Positions 8,634-15,650 of a stretch of DNA of 64,000 bases are shown piece by piece. Source of the DNA: Bacteriovoracaceae bacterium (GTDB lineage Bacteria > Bdellovibrionota > Bacteriovoracia > Bacteriovoracales > Bacteriovoracaceae). Both the position numbers and the translations under genes were made by a program. Below the pieces are notes generated by a model. The model had not been told where the DNA came from. It did not search any database and was given only the letters and a program-made list of their open reading frames with translations. Location: assembly GCA_020630335.1 (NCBI GenBank), contig JAHDBN010000003.1, positions 62,001 to 126,000 on the forward strand. Reading direction: 5' to 3'. Position 1 is the first letter of the stretch; each line of letters starts with the position of its first letter.

Positions 8634-8779
8634 ATAATCTCCTTTAGATAATTAATATAGAAAGAATCTCTTGGGCTTGTAGTTTAGTCAACAGAAGACA
8701 AGTGGCGCGGTGCATTTTTATTTAAAATCTAAAATTGTTAAAATGATTTAAGACTTGATCTTTATGACAGGTACTGGTT

Positions 8780-9487
8780 ATGAAATATTTATTTATTGGA
8801 AATGGAAACGTTTCTAAAAATTTATTCTTTTACTTTAAATCACTAGGTGTAGATTGTTCTGTATGGTCTAGATCTTTGTCTTCAGAAAAAGACTTACGAA
8901 AACAAGTCGATGAAGCAAGTATTATTTTACTAGCATTACCAGATAAAGCACTCAAAAATGTCTTTGATGAGTATCCAGTTCTAAGAAAGCAAGCATGTTT
9001 TCATTTTTCAGGAAGTTTTTATTCTGATGATATTAAAGGATTACATCCTTTAATGAGTTTTGCTAAAGAAGAAGTTTTAAGCTTAGAAGTTTTGCGGAAA
9101 ATGAATTTTGGAATTGATTTTTCTTTAAATGAGTTTAGAGAGACATTTCCTTTTTTATTAAATCCTGTTTTTGAAATCTCTTCAGAGATGAAAACATATT
9201 ATCACTTTCTTTGTGTACTTACTGGAAACTTTACTAAATATCTCTGGCAGTTTGCAAAAAATGAGTTCGAGTTGAGATTTCAAAATTCAGAAGCTTTAAT
9301 TCCTTATTTAGAACAAACGATGAAGGAAGTATTGTCTGATGAGAATTTCTTTACAGGCCCATTAGAGAGAAAAGAGTCAGAGATAATAAAAAAATATCAC
9401 ACAGAATTAAAAGATAAAAAAGAATTAAGAGATCTGCTGAGTTCATTTTATGAATTCAGAAAAAAGGAATTCAATGAAGTACGCTAA
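8780..9487 (+). CDS. Rossmann/DUF2520-type dehydrogenase, candidate ketopantoate reductase (PanG-like)
   Basis: A 235-residue protein starting with a dinucleotide-binding Rossmann segment (YLFIGNGNVSKNLFFYF), followed by LLALPDKAL and the FHFSGSFYS and LHPLMSF motifs typical of Rossmann/DUF2520 proteins. Its C-terminal half is helical. It is the first gene of the pantothenate/CoA operon and overlaps panB by 14 bases; no panE- or ilvC-like gene is visible here. A third ketopantoate reductase class, PanG, has been described in Francisella, and related proteins sit beside panC in other bacteria. Fold and context are seen; the reductase activity is inference. Confidence 0.75.
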   Translation: MKYLFIGNGNVSKNLFFYFKSLGVDCSVWSRSLSSEKDLRKQVDEASIILLALPDKALKNVFDEYPVLRKQACFHFSGSFYSDDIKGLHPLMSFAKEEVLSLEVLRKMNFGIDFSLNEFRETFPFLLNPVFEISSEMKTYYHFLCVLTGNFTKYLWQFAKNEFELRFQNSEALIPYLEQTMKEVLSDENFFTGPLERKESEIIKKYHTELKDKKELRDLLSSFYEFRKKEFNEVR

Positions 9488-10253
9488 AGATTTTATTCGC
9501 TCTCATAAAAAAATTACTATGGTAACGTGTTATGATTTTACTTTTGCCAAAATTCTAGAAGAATCAAGTGTTGACTCAATTTTGGTCGGGGATAGTTTAG
9601 GGATGGTTGTTTATGGCCATGATGATACCTTAGGGGTTGATGTTGATACAATGGCAAAACATACAGCAGCTGTAAGAAACGGGGCTCGTTCTAAGTTCAT
9701 TATTGCTGATATGCCTTTCTTATCAGCAAGGAAAGGGATGACTTTTGCGATGGAAGCTGCTCATAAATTAATGAGTGCTGGCGCCAGTGCTATTAAAATT
9801 GAAGGAGTTATTGGACAAGAAGAAATTCTTAAAGCTTTGGTAAATGCAGGAATTCCAGTCATGGGACATCTAGGTCTAACTCCTCAGTATTATCAATCAC
9901 TTGGAGGCTTTAGGGTACAAGGTAAACAAGCCGAAGTTCATCAAGAGATTTTAAGACAAGCTAAAATTTTGGAAGCTTTAGGTATATTCTCTATTGTTTT
10001 AGAATGTGTTCCTAATAAATTAGCGAAAGAAATTCATCAACATTTAGAGATACCTATTATTGGAATAGGAGCAGGACAAGAAGTAGATGGACAGGTATTA
10101 GTACTTCATGACTTATTGGGCTTAAGTGGTGCGAATTTTAAATTTATAAAAGAATTTTCAGACTTAAAAACAAAAACATTAGAAGGTATTTCAAGTTATA
10201 TTAGTGAAGTGAATCAAGAATTATTTCCAAGCGACAAAGAGAGTTTTCAGTGA
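9474..10253 (+). CDS. panB: 3-methyl-2-oxobutanoate hydroxymethyltransferase
   Basis: A 259-residue PanB that makes ketopantoate from 2-ketoisovalerate and 5,10-methylene-THF. Hallmarks are MVTCYDFTFAKILE near the start, SILVGDSLGMVVYGHDDTL with the metal-binding Asp, a GHLGLTPQ loop and IGIGAG. The start at 9474 has an AAGGA ribosome binding site. A frame start at 9450 would add eight residues that lie inside the upstream gene. It overlaps both neighbours and belongs to the panG-like/panB/panC/coaC/coaB/coaX/panD operon. Confidence 0.96.
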   Translation: MKYAKDFIRSHKKITMVTCYDFTFAKILEESSVDSILVGDSLGMVVYGHDDTLGVDVDTMAKHTAAVRNGARSKFIIADMPFLSARKGMTFAMEAAHKLMSAGASAIKIEGVIGQEEILKALVNAGIPVMGHLGLTPQYYQSLGGFRVQGKQAEVHQEILRQAKILEALGIFSIVLECVPNKLAKEIHQHLEIPIIGIGAGQEVDGQVLVLHDLLGLSGANFKFIKEFSDLKTKTLEGISSYISEVNQELFPSDKESFQ

Positions 10254-10999
10254 GAATTATTAAATCAATTAAAGAGATGAAGAAACTATCTTTAGATAAT
10301 AGATCTTTAGGATTTGTTCCAACATTAGGTGGATTACATGATGGGCACTTGCATTTGGTGAGAGCTAGTCTTAAAAAATGTGATAAAACTGTGGTTTCAA
10401 TTTTTTTAAATCCCACTCAATTTAACGATGAGCTGGATCTGATGACTTATCCTGCAAACCTAGATGAAGACATCAAAAAACTAGAAAGCCTTGGAGTTGA
10501 TTTTCTTTTTACTCCTCAAAAAGATGATATCTACCCTGATGGGTATAAATTTAAGGTTGAAGAATTAGAAGATTCAAAAATTTTAGAGGGAGAGAAGCGT
10601 CCTGGCCACTTTGATGGCGTTTTAACTATCGTCATGAAACTATTAAATATCGTTTCACCTAAGATTGCTTTTTTTGGGAAAAAAGATTTCCAGCAATACA
10701 CTTTGATAAAAAAAATGAGCCAAGACTTTTTTATGGATTGCGAAATAGTAGCGTTAGATACAATCAGGGAAGAAAGTGGACTGGCCATGAGTTCTAGAAA
10801 TGAAAAACTTGATCCAAGGGCGCGCGAAAATGCTGCAAAGTTTTATCAAGCTTTAAAAAAGAAAAATAGTTGTGAAGAAATTAAACAAGAATTAAAAGGA
10901 TATGGATTTGATGTGGAATATGTTGAAGACTGGAATGGACGCAGACTCGGTGCCATTAATTATGAAGGAGTGAGATTAATAGATAATGTTAGCATATAA
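10250..10999 (+). CDS. panC: Pantothenate synthetase
   Basis: A 249-residue ATP-dependent ligase joining pantoate and beta-alanine. The nucleotidyl-transferase HxGH motif is H30-D-G-H33 within FVPTLGGLHDGHLHLV. FFGKKDFQQY and LAMSSRN are the expected downstream motifs. It is shorter than the usual 280 residues, with the C-terminal domain trimmed. It begins with GTG overlapping the panB TGA, a sign of translational coupling, and overlaps coaC by 14 bases. Confidence 0.95.
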   Translation: MRIIKSIKEMKKLSLDNRSLGFVPTLGGLHDGHLHLVRASLKKCDKTVVSIFLNPTQFNDELDLMTYPANLDEDIKKLESLGVDFLFTPQKDDIYPDGYKFKVEELEDSKILEGEKRPGHFDGVLTIVMKLLNIVSPKIAFFGKKDFQQYTLIKKMSQDFFMDCEIVALDTIREESGLAMSSRNEKLDPRARENAAKFYQALKKKNSCEEIKQELKGYGFDVEYVEDWNGRRLGAINYEGVRLIDNVSI

Positions 11000-11546
11000 A
11001 AAAATACTTATTGTTATCTCTGGCTCAATTGCTAGTTATAAAAGCTTAGATCTTATTTCTAAATTAAAAAAACAAAAAATAGAAGTAGACGTTATTATGA
11101 CTGATGGAGCTAAGAGATTTATCACGTCAGCTAGTGTCGAAGGCTTGAGCGGAAAAAGAGTGTTTGATGATCTTTTTGAAGATGGAAAGATGATGGATCA
11201 TATTTATCTTACGAGAAATTATGATCTTTTTTTAGTATACCCCGCAAGTGCTGATTTTATCGCAAAAGTAGCACAGGGCAGAGCATTGGATTTAGCAACA
11301 ACGACTTTATTAGCTTTAAATTTTAAGAAGCCGTTTTGGCTAGCACCTGCTATGAATCCTTCAATGTACGCTCATCCAGCAACGCAAGAGAATATTAAGA
11401 AGTTAAAAAAGTGGGGAGTAAAAATCATAGGGCCTAATAAAGGATTAATGGCTTGTGGAGATCAAGGAATTGGTCGCTTGGTAGAACCTTTAGAGATAAT
11501 GGAGCTTATAAAAGATGAAAGTCTTAATCATTTCAGGGCCAACTAG
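10986..11546 (+). CDS. coaC: Phosphopantothenoylcysteine decarboxylase (stand-alone CoaC)
   Basis: A 186-residue flavoprotein of the HFCD family. The catalytic residues expected from the CoaBC decarboxylase domain are present: H72, N124 in the PAMNPSMY motif, and C157 in ACGDQGIGRL. It decarboxylates 4'-phospho-N-pantothenoylcysteine to 4'-phosphopantetheine. In most bacteria this is the N-terminal half of a fused CoaBC. Here it stops at TAG and the synthetase half follows as a separate frame with a 32-base overlap, not a simple frameshift, since each half has its own plausible start. Confidence 0.93.
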   Translation: MLAYKKILIVISGSIASYKSLDLISKLKKQKIEVDVIMTDGAKRFITSASVEGLSGKRVFDDLFEDGKMMDHIYLTRNYDLFLVYPASADFIAKVAQGRALDLATTTLLALNFKKPFWLAPAMNPSMYAHPATQENIKKLKKWGVKIIGPNKGLMACGDQGIGRLVEPLEIMELIKDESLNHFRAN

Positions 11547-12171
11547 AGAAAAAATTGATGATATTAGATTTATATCTAATATCAGCACGGGTTCAACAGG
11601 TTCGTTTCTTGCAAGATTTTTAAGTAAGAATCATCAAGTGACTCAGTTATTTGGTAAAGGTTCTCTTTGTTTTGATGGATCTGATGATTTGGCTGAATTT
11701 GAGTCAACTCATAACTTAAAGGATTTAGCTTATAAATATTTATCCTCCAATTCCTTTGATGCAGTTATTATGTGTGCAGCAGTTAGTGATTATAGTATTG
11801 CTGGTATTGAAGTAAATGACATTAAGTATAAAGTAGGTGAGATTCCTAAAATTTCTTCAGATGCAAGTTTAAGCATTAGCTTGACTCGGAATGAAAAAAT
11901 TATTCAAGGGTTTAAAGAATTTTCTAAAAATAAAAATATCAAAGTGATAGGTTTTAAATTAACTTCTAATGCAGAATCAGACGAAGCTAAAGAAGCAGTA
12001 AATAAATTATTTAAATCAGAGGTTGATTTTGTGGTTCACAATGATTTGAGTAATATTTCAAAAGAAAAGCATGCTGGAAATATTTTCTCTCAGAACAAAA
12101 GCTTAGCTTATTTTGAATCTAAAGAAAGTATGGCAAGAAATTTAGAGAAAATTTTGGAGGTACAGGAATGA
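11515..12171 (+). CDS. coaB: Phosphopantothenate-cysteine ligase (stand-alone CoaB)
   Basis: A 218-residue synthetase that couples 4'-phosphopantothenate and cysteine. Recognisable motifs are SGPTREKIDDIRFISN, STGSTG, AAVSDY and GFKLT. The protein is on the short side, and I do not see the KIKK-type lysine motif of E. coli CoaB, as expected for the separate CoaB type known from streptococci and enterococci. It overlaps coaC by 32 bases and coaX by 4. The nucleotide used (ATP or CTP) cannot be told from this sequence by eye. Confidence 0.9.
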   Translation: MKVLIISGPTREKIDDIRFISNISTGSTGSFLARFLSKNHQVTQLFGKGSLCFDGSDDLAEFESTHNLKDLAYKYLSSNSFDAVIMCAAVSDYSIAGIEVNDIKYKVGEIPKISSDASLSISLTRNEKIIQGFKEFSKNKNIKVIGFKLTSNAESDEAKEAVNKLFKSEVDFVVHNDLSNISKEKHAGNIFSQNKSLAYFESKESMARNLEKILEVQE

Positions 12172-12935
12172 TTTTGTGTCTTGATGTAGGGAACTCACAA
12201 GTTTATGGTGGATGCTTTGAGGGTGAGAAGCTTTTATTTACTTTTAGAAAAAAAGGAACTCATCGTCTTTCTAGTGATGAATTAGGAATCTTTCTTACTA
12301 ATATTTTAGAGCAAAAAGGATTAGAACTTTCTCAGATAAGCGCAGTAGGGTTTTGTTCAGTAGTTCCACAAGTTATTCACTCCTTAAAAAATGCGATTCG
12401 AAAATACTTAAACATTGAACCTTTATCGATTGGGCCTGGAATGAAAACAGGGCTTCAGATCAAGTATAAAAACCCATTAGAAGTAGGTGCTGATAGAATT
12501 GCGAATGCTATTGGAGCAAGAAGTTTGTTCCCTGATGAGAATTGTATTTTAGTAGACTTAGGGACAGCGACAACTTTTTGTCTCGTATCAAAAGAAGGGC
12601 ATTACCTTGGTGGAGCCATTGCACCTGGCCCAAGAATTTCCATGGAAGTTTTAGAAGAAAAAACTGCAATGCTACCTTCTGTTGAAATTATCAAACCTAG
12701 CGAAGCTCTTGGGCTTTCAACTGTTTCCTCTATTCAATCTGGGATCTATTATTCTCAATTGGGTTTAATAAGAGAGCTTTCAGAAAGATTTAAAAGCGAA
12801 TATTTTGCTGGAGAAGCAAGAGTTATAGGTACAGGTGGTTTTTCATCCTTGTTTAAGAGTGAAAATGTCTTTGACGAAATATTACCAGATCTAGTTTTAA
12901 AAGGTTTATTAAGTTTTTTAAGGAAAAATATTTAA
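12168..12935 (+). CDS. coaX: Type III pantothenate kinase
   Basis: A 255-residue ASKHA-fold kinase performing the first committed CoA step, phosphorylating pantothenate. DVGNSQVYGG is the phosphate loop, GADRIANAIGA the pantothenate-binding segment, DLGTATTF the second phosphate motif and GTGG the adenosine motif. Type III kinases are typically not inhibited by CoA. A GGAGG ribosome binding site lies 10 bases before the ATG, which overlaps the coaB stop by 4 bases. It is followed 9 bases later by panD. Confidence 0.95.
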   Translation: MILCLDVGNSQVYGGCFEGEKLLFTFRKKGTHRLSSDELGIFLTNILEQKGLELSQISAVGFCSVVPQVIHSLKNAIRKYLNIEPLSIGPGMKTGLQIKYKNPLEVGADRIANAIGARSLFPDENCILVDLGTATTFCLVSKEGHYLGGAIAPGPRISMEVLEEKTAMLPSVEIIKPSEALGLSTVSSIQSGIYYSQLGLIRELSERFKSEYFAGEARVIGTGGFSSLFKSENVFDEILPDLVLKGLLSFLRKNI

Positions 12936-12944
12936 GGAGATAAT

Positions 12945-13289
12945 ATGGCCTCAATTGAAATCTTAAGAGGAAAAATACACAGAGCAATTGTAACGGATGC
13001 CAATTTGAATTATGAAGGATCAATTTCAATTGATCCTAAACTTTATGAAGCGGCAGGGTTAATGCTTAATCAAAAAGTTGATATAGTGAATATTAATAAT
13101 GGAGAGAGAATTTCTACTTATATTATTAAGGGGGGAGATGGAGAAATTTGCTTGAATGGAGCTGCGGCGAGAAGGGCTCAAAAAGGCGATAAAGTTATTA
13201 TTATTGGTTATCATCGATTAGAAGAAAATGAAGCTCTTAATTATCAACCTAAGATTGTTATGGTTAATGAGCATAATGTAATGCTTTAA
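12945..13289 (+). CDS. panD: Aspartate 1-decarboxylase (pyruvoyl-type)
   Basis: A 114-residue proenzyme that makes beta-alanine from aspartate. The self-cleavage site is visible as NYEGSIS; cleavage between G25 and S26 yields the pyruvoyl group. [14 protein letters not shown] and [12 protein letters not shown] are conserved downstream. It has a strong AAGGAG ribosome binding site and closes the pantothenate/CoA operon. Its stop overlaps the convergent PLP-fold gene by 4 bases, and I see no separate terminator. Confidence 0.96.
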   Translation: MASIEILRGKIHRAIVTDANLNYEGSISIDPKLYEAAGLMLNQKVDIVNINNGERISTYIIKGGDGEICLNGAAARRAQKGDKVIIIGYHRLEENEALNYQPKIVMVNEHNVML

Positions 13290-14077
13290 CTTATAATGCT
13301 CCACCATAAAGCGTTGTTTTCAGCAGACTCTTTAATAAAGCTCCAAACTTTCGCATCAATATTTAGATTCGTTTGAAAAGGAGGAGGAGTTTTAGATTTT
13401 TCATCTATTGAAGTACTTGATTCATGATATTTAATTTTAAGTTTATATTGTTGAGAACGTACTTTAGCTTTAAGAGTTTTATCTTCGTTTAAATCAACTA
13501 GGTGTATAAATATATGCTTGGGTATTACTGCTCGTAATGCATTAAAAACAACCCCCGAAACTAATGGGATCCAAATCTCTGAAATACGATCGTTATTTTC
13601 AATTGTTAGCCATTGATCTAAAAATATTTCACTAAGCATCGCCTCATATAAAGGATGCTTTAGATCAAAAGGTAAATGAAAATTTCTTAAACTTTCTTGA
13701 GTTTTTTCAAGTGCTTCATATTTTGCTTGCTCAAAAGTACTTGTTGTGTGAATACACGCTTTATTTTCTAAGATACTTTTTTTGTATTCATGATCTTGTG
13801 AAGAGAAAATAGTGCATCTCATATTTAAATTTTTAATGGCAAGGCTAAGGTACAATGCCGTAAAGTCATTTCTAGATGAAGCGTAGAGAATATGATTAAA
13901 ACCTTTTCTTTTTAAATCTAAGAGTAAAGATATAAGGGCCCTATGTTTTATTCCTCCAACAAGTGAACTGTCTCTCATGTAAAATACAGTCCTATTATCT
14001 TGAAAGGTAACCTTGCTCAATTCTGATTTCTTTGAGTAAGGAGAGTAAGAAATGTTATTGTTTGAATCTATGTTCAT
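13286..14077 (-). CDS. PLP-dependent fold-type II-like protein, possibly degenerate
   Basis: A 263-residue protein. The N-terminal third resembles the PLP-lyase superfamily: [16 protein letters not shown] recalls the RDD..GGTK.RA lysine motif, and [18 protein letters not shown] recalls the phosphate-binding SSGN segment with its usual Gly changed to Arg. The second half is short and lacks a convincing Gly-rich PLP phosphate cup. An [10 protein letters not shown] segment at the end resembles C-termini of the same family. It may be an active unusual lyase, a binding protein, or an enzyme losing function. An AGGTGA ribosome binding site supports expression. Confidence 0.6.
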   Translation of the reverse strand: MNIDSNNNISYSPYSKKSELSKVTFQDNRTVFYMRDSSLVGGIKHRALISLLLDLKRKGFNHILYASSRNDFTALYLSLAIKNLNMRCTIFSSQDHEYKKSILENKACIHTTSTFEQAKYEALEKTQESLRNFHLPFDLKHPLYEAMLSEIFLDQWLTIENNDRISEIWIPLVSGVVFNALRAVIPKHIFIHLVDLNEDKTLKAKVRSQQYKLKIKYHESSTSIDEKSKTPPPFQTNLNIDAKVWSFIKESAENNALWWSIIS

Positions 14078-14126
14078 AATTCACCTATCTTGAGATGAAA
14101 TATAACGAACTTTAATTATTTCTCTA

Positions 14127-14567
14127 TTAACATTTGTTAAAGTATTTAAACATTAAGTGGTGCGCTCCGACACCTTCAATTTCAAATTCTGATCCTTTTA
14201 TGATGTATCCAAGGCGTTGATAAAAAGGAATAGCTTTAATTCTCGCATTAAACCATAAACAAGTACATTTTTTAAGCATAAGTTTTTTTTCAGCTTCTTT
14301 AATAAGTGAACTTGCATGTCCAAGTTGTCTAAAATTTGGATGTGTGGCCATGCCTCTGAGTCGATACTGTTTCCCTTCAAATAAAGGGTTTTCCTCATAT
14401 TGATAACTTGAAATAGAAACTAAAGAATTATGATGAAAACTGCCAAGATGAAAACTCTCTTGATCAAAATCCATTGGGAATTTACAACTTTCCAAATTAA
14501 GTCCAGGTCTTAAGACTAATTGTCTTAGGTGATAAGTGTCTTCAGGAGTAATTTTTTTGATCATCAT
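14127..14567 (-). CDS. GNAT-family N-acetyltransferase
   Basis: A 146-residue acetyltransferase. The acetyl-CoA pyrophosphate loop is RGMATHPNFRQLGHASSLI near residues 69-87, and WFNARIKAIPFYQRLGY near 103-119 is the typical motif B. The substrate is unknown; small GNATs of this shape often act on protein N-termini or small amines. It lies 8 bases downstream of the broken deaminase gene, so the two were probably one transcript. The first two codons are both ATG, leaving a one-residue ambiguity. Confidence 0.85.
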   Translation of the reverse strand: MMIKKITPEDTYHLRQLVLRPGLNLESCKFPMDFDQESFHLGSFHHNSLVSISSYQYEENPLFEGKQYRLRGMATHPNFRQLGHASSLIKEAEKKLMLKKCTCLWFNARIKAIPFYQRLGYIIKGSEFEIEGVGAHHLMFKYFNKC

Positions 14568-14575
14568 TAATAATT

Positions 14576-14919
14576 TTACCAGAACTTTTGATGTATTTTA
14601 GAAAAATTTTTATTAGCTTCTAACTGGATGGATGAAATTTTTCGAACACCACTTTTAAAAAGATCTTTAGATGATAGCTCTAAAGTTCTTTTTACAATTT
14701 GAGCTAACTCTTGATTGCTTGTAGTGAAGAAAACTGTCTGGATTCCAGACCAATAGATAGCGGCAGAGCACATGGCACATGGCACATGGCACAGGGTTCA
14801 GTACTAGACTAAAGAATAGAAGATAAAATTCTTTTAGAAGAGTATTTTTTGTAAGCTTTTTGAATTAATAAAAGCTCTGCGTGATGAGTGGGATCTTGAT
14901 TGCTGACGATTTGTAAAGT
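14576..14919 (-). pseudogene. Broken nucleoside (guanine/cytosine) deaminase gene
   Basis: Read on the minus strand, a CMP/dCMP-type deaminase can be pieced together. LQIVSNQDPTHHAELLLIQKAY carries the catalytic HAE motif, and STEPCAMC and SAAIYWSGI carry the PCxxC zinc motif, but these parts are not in one frame. A TAG stop (14809-14811) separates HAE from PCxxC. Three tandem copies of a 7-base unit at the PCAMC codons, where one would suffice, add 14 bases and shift the frame. A TGA precedes the HAE part, and no start or N-terminal strand is intact. The 69-residue frame from 14785 is only the C-terminal remnant. Confidence 0.85.
14768..14792. repeat. 7-bp tandem repeat (GCACATG x3 plus GCAC)
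   Basis: GCACATG occurs three times in a row (14768-14774, 14775-14781, 14782-14788), followed by GCAC. On the minus strand it spans the codons for the deaminase PCAMC motif. One unit plus the partial copy reproduces the conserved motif in frame, so two extra units (14 bases) look like a slippage expansion. Confidence 0.9.
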
Positions 14920-15023
14920 TCAATATCCATACTTTTTAAGTATTACAATTATTTATAATATTCATTTTAGTAATGCTGAATAAAGCATTAACTTAGTTAC
15001 ATGACTTCAACAAAGGAGATTAT

Positions 15024-15110
15024 ATGAAGCATGAATTAATCAGAAAGATTATGAACGAGAGGAAGAAAGATGGATTCAAGGCAAAGTGTTGTCTTTGGAA
15101 AAGGTATTAG
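15024..15110 (+). CDS. 28-residue small ORF, possible leader or small protein
   Basis: ATG at 15024 follows an AAAGGAG ribosome binding site with 6-base spacing, among the strongest in the window. The peptide begins MKHELIRKIMNERK and ends KAKCCLWKRY. It is very basic with a Cys-Cys-Leu-Trp segment and no signal peptide. A perfect hairpin with a T-rich tail follows 10 bases after the stop, and the next gene starts 50 bases after it. This could be a stand-alone small protein or a leader peptide that controls the GRDP-like gene by attenuation. No family is recognised. Confidence 0.5.
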   Translation: MKHELIRKIMNERKKDGFKAKCCLWKRY

Positions 15111-15120
15111 ATGGAAAGTA

Positions 15121-15147
15121 GGCGAGAGATAAGCTCTCGCCTTTATT
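15121..15147 (+). terminator. Hairpin terminator or attenuator
   Basis: GGCGAGAG (15121-15128) pairs perfectly with CTCTCGCC (15134-15141) around a 5-base loop, and TTTATT follows. It separates the small ORF from the GRDP-like gene, whose ribosome binding site (AAAGGAG) begins just after it. Confidence 0.7.
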
Positions 15148-15159
15148 AAAAGGAGAAAA

Positions 15160-15585
15160 ATGAAATCGTTAAATGAAATAAAAAACTTTAAGCATATTGG
15201 AGTTATTGATAGATATAACAAAGATAACCCAGAGTACGCGAATCAAGGAAATCAGATTTTTGAAGATCTTATGATTTTTTTCTGGGCCTCTAATCAACAT
15301 TCGATAGATCAAAAAGAAAACCTAAATAATAAAGACCTTGATTTTGTCTATATCATGGACGAGAAAATGCTACAGATCGATAGGATGTGGCATGTCTTCT
15401 TACTTTTTACTAAAGATTATATGGATTTTTGTGAAGAGTATTTTGGTGAGTATATTCATCACTTACCAGATATTGTTCCTGGAATGGAAAAATCTGAAAA
15501 AGACTTTGAAGTGAATTTAGAAAGGTTTCTTAATTACAATTACGATCTTCTCGGGCACGAGGTAATTGAAAGGTGGTTTTGCTAG
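15160..15585 (+). CDS. GRDP-like (PF07173-type) protein
   Basis: A 141-residue cytoplasmic protein. RMWHVFLLFTKDYMDFCEEY and FGEYIHHLP, near residues 74-102, match the pattern WH...T..Y...C...FG..HH found in bacterial relatives of the plant glycine-rich-domain proteins. The His/Cys arrangement suggests a metal site, but the biochemical role is unknown. The ribosome binding site (AAAGGAG) is strong and lies right after a hairpin terminator, so expression may depend on read-through from the small ORF upstream or on a promoter hidden in that stretch. Confidence 0.7.
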   Translation: MKSLNEIKNFKHIGVIDRYNKDNPEYANQGNQIFEDLMIFFWASNQHSIDQKENLNNKDLDFVYIMDEKMLQIDRMWHVFLLFTKDYMDFCEEYFGEYIHHLPDIVPGMEKSEKDFEVNLERFLNYNYDLLGHEVIERWFC

Positions 15586-15650
15586 GTTTTTATGGATTAT
15601 TTCTTTTAAATAATCTGGTACTTTCTTAGAAATTTGTTTAAAATTTGAAA

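Noticed and set aside
8670-8715. tRNA-like start (GGGCTTGTAG...) before the reductase candidate
   Set aside because: The anticodon and T arms cannot be found in the following bases, so no complete cloverleaf is possible.
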